A stretch of DNA of 9,980 nt from Syntrophomonadaceae bacterium (lineage in GTDB: Bacteria > Bacillota > Syntrophomonadia > Syntrophomonadales > Syntrophothermaceae), in contig JARYMO010000044.1 of assembly GCA_029907055.1 (NCBI GenBank), positions 1 through 9,980 of the forward strand. Direction: 5' to 3'. Made by a program: the position numbers and the translations under genes. Shown here in pieces: positions 6,448 to 9,980 of this stretch (positions within the stretch are counted from its first letter, which is position 1; every line of letters starts with the position of its first letter). Under the pieces are notes generated by a model. It saw only the letters and a list, made by a program, of their open reading frames with translations. It was not told the origin of the DNA and did no database searches.

Positions 6448-7521
6448 ATGAGCGCAGGCGAGAAACGGCTGAACGTGTTTGAACAGTACCTCACGCTGTG
6501 GGTAGGATTGTGCATCATCGCTGGGGTTGTGCTCGGGCGCCTGGCCCCCGGCCTGGTGGAGCAGCTCAGCCGCTGGGAAATAAGCGGGGTGAACCTTGTC
6601 ATCGCCGTGCTCATCTGGCTGATGATCTACCCCATGATGCTGCGCATCGACTTCGCGTCCATCCTGGACGTGCGCAAGCGGCCCAGGGGGATTCTCATCA
6701 CCCTCTTCGTCAACTGGGTAGTGAAGCCGTTCAGCATGGCCTTCTTCGCCTGGCTGTTCTTCAACCACGTGTTTGCTGGCCTGCTGGGACGCGAACTGGC
6801 CCAGCAGTACGTGGCGGGGTGCATCATCCTGGCGGCGGCGCCGTGTACGGCGATGGTCTTCGTGTGGAGCTACCTGGTAGACGGGGACCCAGCCTACACG
6901 CTGGTGCAGGTGGCGCTGAACGACCTCATCATGCTGGTGGCGTTCGCTCCCATCGTCATGTTCCTGCTGGGAGTCACCAATATCGTGGTACCCAGTGATG
7001 TCCTCTTCTTCTCTGTCCTGCTCTACATCGTCATCCCGCTGACCCTCGGCTACGCGTCCAGGAAGTACCTGCTGCGTGCCAAGGGGGCGGCCTGGTTCGA
7101 GAACGCCTTCCTCGCGCGCCTGAAACCAGTGACGGTGGCAGCGCTGCTGGTCACCCTGGTCATCATCTTCGCCTTCCAGGGCGAGGTCATCACCGCCAAC
7201 TACCTCAATATCCTGCTCATCGCGGTCCCTATCCTCATCCAGGTGTACTTCAATTCCTCCCTGGTGTACGGGCTGGCTTACCTGTTCCGCGTTCCCCATG
7301 ACGTGGCGGCGCCCGGGGCTCTCATCGGGGCCAGTAACTTCTTCGAGCTGGCGGTGGCAGTGGCCATCTCGCTCTTCGGCCTCACCTCCGGGGCCACCCT
7401 GGCCACCGTGGTAGGAGTGCTGGTGGAGGTGCCGGTGATGCTCTCCGTGGTGGGGATTGCCAACCGCACCAGGTCCTGGTTCGCTTTTGATACCCGCCGG
7501 CCAGAAACGGCTGCAGGCTGA
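6448..7521 (+). CDS. acr3: ACR3-family arsenite efflux permease
   Basis: This 357-residue inner-membrane transporter matches the length of bacterial ACR3. It exports arsenite using the proton-motive force and belongs to the bile/arsenite/riboflavin transporter superfamily. About ten hydrophobic segments are visible, beginning with YLTLWVGLCIIAGVVLG. The conserved cysteine essential for transport is present as Cys133 in AAAPCTAMVFVWS. The conserved acidic residue of the ninth segment is Glu300 in ASNFFELAVAVA. Both residues match those studied in characterised ACR3 proteins. The ATG at 6448 is chosen because GAGAGG lies 8 bases upstream and the N-terminus then fits the family; the frame remains open upstream to 6289 with non-conserved Gly-rich sequence. 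It is the second gene of the arsR-led cluster, with tauE 72 bases downstream. Arsenite is the expected substrate; related oxyanions or thio-arsenic species are possible. Confidence 0.94.
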   Translation: MSAGEKRLNVFEQYLTLWVGLCIIAGVVLGRLAPGLVEQLSRWEISGVNLVIAVLIWLMIYPMMLRIDFASILDVRKRPRGILITLFVNWVVKPFSMAFFAWLFFNHVFAGLLGRELAQQYVAGCIILAAAPCTAMVFVWSYLVDGDPAYTLVQVALNDLIMLVAFAPIVMFLLGVTNIVVPSDVLFFSVLLYIVIPLTLGYASRKYLLRAKGAAWFENAFLARLKPVTVAALLVTLVIIFAFQGEVITANYLNILLIAVPILIQVYFNSSLVYGLAYLFRVPHDVAAPGALIGASNFFELAVAVAISLFGLTSGATLATVVGVLVEVPVMLSVVGIANRTRSWFAFDTRRPETAAG

Positions 7522-7593
7522 GGAGATGCGGACACCGACCGGGCGGGGCCCTGGGGCCCGCGCGGGGCGCCGGACTGAAGAGGGGGGAGGGAC
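7522..7593 (+). other. acr3-tauE spacer with GC-rich hairpin
   Basis: Bases 7546-7550 pair with 7555-7559 around CTGG, with two more pairs after a bulged G. No T-run follows, so read-through is likely. A GGGGGGAGGG ribosome binding site precedes the next start. Confidence 0.35.
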
Positions 7594-8328
7594 ATGACGG
7601 TGGGAGCAGTCATGGTGGCAGGAGTCGGGGTGCTGTCGCTCATCTCCGGGATGCTGGGCCTGGGAGTGGCATTTGCGGCGGTGCCCTTCCTGGCGTTTTT
7701 CCTGCCCGACCTCGTGAACCAGGTGCAGCCGCTGAGCCTGGTGTTGAACGGTGTCACCGCGCTGTTCGCTACCTTCGGGTTCGCGCGCAGCGGCTTCGTG
7801 GACTGGCGGCGGGCAGGGTGGCTGGCGGCTGTGACCACGCTCTCCGCCCCGGTCGGGGCCTACCTGGCGCAATCGGTCCCCCAGCTGTGGCTGTGGTACC
7901 TCTATCTCGCCTCCGTCCTCTTCCTCGCCTATCGTCTGTTCCGACCGGTGAGTGCCCGCCCTGGCAACGAACACTTTGCGCTGGCACTGGCGCTGGCGGT
8001 GCCCATCTCGGTGCTGAGTGGCCTGCTGGGCGTCGGCCCCGGGTTCCTGCTGATGCCCACCCTGGTGTTGCTGGGCTTCGAGGTCAAGAGCGCGGCCGGC
8101 ATCAACGCCCTGGCGGTCACCCCCCCGTCATTCTCGGCCCTGGTACCCCACCTGGCCACCGCCCGCGTGGACATGGGGCTGGCGTTGCCCATGGTGCTGA
8201 CAGGGGCGGCGGCCTCCTTCGCCGGCGCGCGCCTGACCAGCGTCTACCTGCCCGGAGCTAGGGTGAAACAGCTTTTCGGGGTGCTCATCGTCGTGATGAC
8301 CGTGTACAAGATTGTCTCCATACTGTAG
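7594..8328 (+). CDS. TauE/SafE-family membrane permease (probable sulfur-anion exporter)
   Basis: This 244-residue polytopic membrane protein is of the TauE/SafE (former DUF81) family, whose studied members export sulfite, sulfoacetate or related sulfur-containing anions. The internal duplication of the family is visible. The first half carries ISGMLGLGVAFAAVPFLAF at about 17-35. The second half carries the counterpart LSGLLGVGPGFLLMPTLVLL at 141-160, followed by the conserved AGINALAVTPPSF stretch. About seven or eight hydrophobic segments are present. The length is near the lower end for the family (about 240-300). It lies between the arsenite permease and the lipoyl protein in the same orientation, and the next gene starts 29 bases downstream. 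The context suggests it disposes of a sulfur compound produced or displaced by the downstream proteins, but the substrate cannot be assigned from sequence. Confidence 0.88.
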   Translation: MTVGAVMVAGVGVLSLISGMLGLGVAFAAVPFLAFFLPDLVNQVQPLSLVLNGVTALFATFGFARSGFVDWRRAGWLAAVTTLSAPVGAYLAQSVPQLWLWYLYLASVLFLAYRLFRPVSARPGNEHFALALALAVPISVLSGLLGVGPGFLLMPTLVLLGFEVKSAAGINALAVTPPSFSALVPHLATARVDMGLALPMVLTGAAASFAGARLTSVYLPGARVKQLFGVLIVVMTVYKIVSIL

Positions 8329-8357
8329 GGGAATGCGCCTGGGAAAAGGGGGAGTGA

Positions 8358-8813
8358 ATGGTGGGTCAGGAGTTCACGGAGGTCACGTTCGACAAGTTCA
8401 CGTTTCGGGTCATGCACGGTTATCTCTACCATCCTGGCGAGTGCTGGGTGCGCGAGGAAGGCTCCCGCCTGGTGGTAGGCCTCACCGACTACCTGCAGAC
8501 CAGCGCCGGCGACGTGGCGCTGGTGGAACTGCCCGAGCCCGGGCAGCAGGTGGTGGCGGGCCAGGAGGTAGCGGTCATCGAGACCATCAAGACCACCGTG
8601 CGCGTCCAGTCGCCAGTCAGCGGGACTGTCGTCGAGGTAAACACCGCGTTGGAAGAGGACCCACAGGCCATCAACCAGGACGCCTACGGGCAGGGATGGC
8701 TCTTCCGCGTGGAACCCTCGAGATGGGAGGAGGAAAGAGCCTCGTTGATGGATGCCCAGGCGTACCTCCCTGTCATGGAAGCCAAGATCAAGGCAGACCT
8801 GGAATCCAGGTGA
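8358..8813 (+). CDS. GcvH-like lipoyl carrier protein outside a glycine cleavage operon
   Basis: This 151-residue protein has the full GcvH fold. It has an N-terminal hammerhead region (LVVGLTDYLQTSAGDVALVELP, about 38-59, two blocks), then the lipoyl hairpin with ETIKTT at 75-80, and SPVSGTVVEVN at 85-95. A C-terminal helix with LMDAQAYLPVM at 130-140 follows. Lys78 is the predicted lipoylation site, as in ESVKA of classical H proteins. Compared with the canonical HEWLR motif the N-terminus reads HPGECWVRE, with an unusual Cys29 next to the conserved Trp. No glycine decarboxylase or aminomethyltransferase gene is near. Instead it sits in an ars operon, 13 bases ahead of a cysteine-rich DGC protein. 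Lipoate-binding proteins outside glycine cleavage are known in sulfur oxidation (LbpA with sHdr). Lipoyl dithiols also bind As(III) tightly, so a sulfur- or arsenic-carrier role is plausible but unproven. Confidence 0.88.
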   Translation: MVGQEFTEVTFDKFTFRVMHGYLYHPGECWVREEGSRLVVGLTDYLQTSAGDVALVELPEPGQQVVAGQEVAVIETIKTTVRVQSPVSGTVVEVNTALEEDPQAINQDAYGQGWLFRVEPSRWEEERASLMDAQAYLPVMEAKIKADLESR

Positions 8814-8818
8814 GGGGG
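8812..8818 (+). promoter_or_regulatory. ribosome binding site overlapping the lipoyl-protein stop
   Basis: GAGGGGG overlaps the TGA of the lipoyl gene (8811-8813) and lies 8 bases before GTG 8827. The in-frame GTG at 8818 would fall inside the site, so 8827 is the better start. The overlap suggests translational coupling. Confidence 0.6.
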
Positions 8819-8826
8819 TGAGCGAC

Positions 8827-9234
8827 GTGGAGAAGACGAGGGTGGTCATCCTGCCCTGTAGCGGCATTGGCAAGGCCTACGGCGAAATCGGGAGGCAGGC
8901 GGCCTATGAAGTGATGGAGGATTTGAGGCCTGGACAGGTGCAGACCGCCTGCCTGGGGCGGGTGATGATACGGGACCCCGAAACCCTGGAGCAGTTGCGG
9001 GATGCCTACGTCGTTACGGTGGATGGGTGCGCGAAGGACTGTGCAAGGAAGAACGTGGAGGCGGCCGGCATCAAAGTGGACGCGGCGGTGCGCACCATCG
9101 AGGTGTTCAAGGAGCACCGCGAGCTGAAACCGGCAGGGGTGCTGGAGCTGGGGGAACCCGGGATGCAACTGGCGCACCTGTTGGCACACCAACTGGCGGG
9201 GAAAGTCGACTGCGCCGAGCAGGAGGAGGGGTGA
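8827..9234 (+). CDS. DGC-domain putative zinc-binding protein, copy 1
   Basis: This 135-residue soluble protein matches the DGC family (named after its Asp-Gly-Cys motif), proposed to bind zinc through four conserved cysteines. The candidates are all present: Cys11 in LPCSGIGK, Cys42 in ACLG, and Cys68 and Cys72 in VDGCAKDC. Cys129 near the C-terminus is an extra one. The N-terminal pattern, hydrophobic strand then Cys-Ser-Gly-Ile-Gly-Lys, looks like the edge of a Rossmann-type fold. No enzymatic role is established for the family. The start is GTG 8827, chosen from ribosome-site spacing; GTG 8818 is the alternative. It is followed 2 bases later by a diverged paralog and preceded by a lipoyl carrier, so it probably acts on thiol, metal or metalloid groups with those partners. 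Confidence 0.85.
   Translation: MEKTRVVILPCSGIGKAYGEIGRQAAYEVMEDLRPGQVQTACLGRVMIRDPETLEQLRDAYVVTVDGCAKDCARKNVEAAGIKVDAAVRTIEVFKEHRELKPAGVLELGEPGMQLAHLLAHQLAGKVDCAEQEEG
9221..9230 (+). promoter_or_regulatory. ribosome binding site for the second DGC gene
   Basis: AGGAGGAGGG lies inside the end of the first DGC gene. It gives 6-10 bases to GTG 9237, whereas GTG 9231 would abut it. The two genes are therefore nearly contiguous and likely coupled. Confidence 0.55.
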
Positions 9235-9236
9235 GC

Positions 9237-9680
9237 GTGGGGCCTGCGGTGAGAATCGAGGACAAGCCAAGGGCGGTGAAGGTGGGGGTGGTCCCCTGCA
9301 ACGGCGAGGCGATGTGCGAGGGCACCATCACGCGGTACGCGTGTCGAAGGGTGTTGGACCAACTGCGGGCGGGCCAGACAGTGACCCTCTGTCTCCCCCT
9401 GTTCGTTGCCGGCGACGAGAAGGAAAAGGCCTTTGCCACCCGGTTCCCCACCATCACCGTGGACGGGTGTGACAAGCGCTGTGCTGCCCTGAGCACCGAG
9501 CGGCTGAGCGGTGCACCGGCCCGCACCATCGTGGTATCTGAGGTCCTGGCGGACAAGGGCATCCGCGTGGCGGAATCCCCCCGCCAAATGGGGGACCAGG
9601 AACTGGCCGCGGTGGACGTGGTGGCCGAGGAAATCTGCCGGGCGGTGGACGAGATCCTGCGGGAAGGAGAAGGGGACTGA
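9237..9680 (+). CDS. DGC-domain putative zinc-binding protein, copy 2
   Basis: This 147-residue protein is a second DGC-family member and a clear but diverged paralog of the preceding gene. It shares the layout of an N-terminal strand with Cys21 (GVVPCNGEAMCEG), Cys52 (TLCLPLF) and the core TVDGCDKRCA with Cys78 and Cys82. It has additional cysteines at 27 and 36, for six or more in all. The insertion LFVAGDEKEKAFATRF before the core is absent from copy 1. The pair may form a heterodimer or handle two successive substrates. The start at GTG 9237 follows AGGAGG at best spacing; GTG 9231, which overlaps the previous stop by 4 bases, is an equally in-frame alternative. The next gene begins 1 base after the stop. 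No function beyond cysteine-based metal or thiol binding can be claimed. Confidence 0.83.
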   Translation: MGPAVRIEDKPRAVKVGVVPCNGEAMCEGTITRYACRRVLDQLRAGQTVTLCLPLFVAGDEKEKAFATRFPTITVDGCDKRCAALSTERLSGAPARTIVVSEVLADKGIRVAESPRQMGDQELAAVDVVAEEICRAVDEILREGEGD

Positions 9681-9681
9681 G

Positions 9682-9980
9682 ATGGCTACCTACACCAACC
9701 GCGTGGTCTGGAAGGGCGGCCATGTGGGGCACACCTACTGTGAGAACGGCACCGACATGGAGTTCTCCGCTCCCCCCGCCCTGTTCGGTCATCCTGGTGT
9801 CATGACGCCCGAAGATGCGTTCATGATGGCCATCAACACCTGCGTGCACATGATGGTCATCTGGGCCGCGGAACGGTTTCGCCTCGACCTGGTGGCCTAC
9901 GAGTGCCTGGCCGAAGGGACAGTCACCGAGCGCCTGGACCGCACCTCCTCGTTCACGCGGGTGGTGCTGCGGCCGCGGGT
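9682..9980 (+). CDS. OsmC-family protein, 3'-truncated by the window edge
   Basis: The first 99 residues of an OsmC/Ohr-superfamily protein are visible; the frame continues past the window. The family includes thiol-dependent organic hydroperoxide reductases, with catalytic cysteines in a two-chain active site. The central family pattern is recognisable: PPALFGHPGVMTPEDAFM, then AINTCVHMMVIWAAERF with the peroxidatic-like Cys in the first long helix, then the strand VAYECLAEGTV. The second resolving cysteine of OsmC lies in the missing C-terminal half, so catalytic competence cannot be judged. Many OsmC-like proteins in anaerobes are of unknown function. It starts at ATG 9682, 1 base after the second DGC gene, with GGAAGGAGA and AAGGGG upstream. 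It is the seventh gene of the arsR-led cluster. Confidence 0.8.
   Translation, partial: MATYTNRVVWKGGHVGHTYCENGTDMEFSAPPALFGHPGVMTPEDAFMMAINTCVHMMVIWAAERFRLDLVAYECLAEGTVTERLDRTSSFTRVVLRPR

Noticed and set aside
6082..7974. 630-codon minus-strand frame opposite acr3 and tauE
   Set aside because: His/Gln/Arg/Glu-rich low-complexity shadow of hydrophobic membrane genes; it spans several real genes and has no recognisable domain.
1..9980. CRISPR arrays, tRNA or rRNA genes, insertion sequences
   Set aside because: No repeated spacer structure, cloverleaf, conserved rRNA stretch, transposase or terminal inverted repeat was seen on either strand.

Overview
The window is GC-rich bacterial DNA with strong GGAGG-type ribosome binding sites, several GTG starts and compact operons. 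Together with a FadE/DmdC-like acyl-CoA dehydrogenase beside a PAS/sigma-54 activator, this resembles high-GC anaerobic Firmicutes (Moorella/Desulfotomaculum/Symbiobacterium-like). That assignment is an inference from style; no ribosomal or other marker gene is present.

Left part (1-3530): a fatty-acid/CoA metabolism pair. A thiolase (119-1348) follows a hairpin plus T-run. It is separated by a 12-bp hairpin from a 612-residue acyl-CoA dehydrogenase (1459-3297), and a clear rho-independent terminator (3328-3360) closes the unit. Next comes a PAS-AAA+-Fis sigma-54 activator (3531-4928), a plausible regulator of the beta-oxidation genes although no -24/-12 promoter is visible in the window.

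Middle (4929-5856): a bidirectional terminator lies between the convergent activator and a universal stress protein gene on the minus strand (5152-5574). The divergent region between this gene and arsR holds a perfect 18-bp palindrome (5805-5822) before arsR. A one-mismatch copy of its core overlaps an extended -10 element of the stress gene, which suggests that both directions answer to the same ArsR.

Right part (5857-9980): a seven-gene, same-strand cluster. It encodes an ArsR repressor with the As(III)-binding CxC motif, an ACR3 arsenite efflux permease, a TauE/SafE permease, a lipoylated GcvH-like protein, two consecutive DGC-family cysteine/zinc proteins and an OsmC-family protein cut by the window edge. 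From tauE onward the gaps shrink from 29 to 1 base, so the last five genes are very likely co-translated. The first two genes are ordinary arsenic resistance. The attached lipoyl/DGC/OsmC/TauE module is not part of classical ars operons and is the most interesting content here: it looks like a dithiol- and cysteine-based arsenic or sulfur handling system of unknown mechanism.
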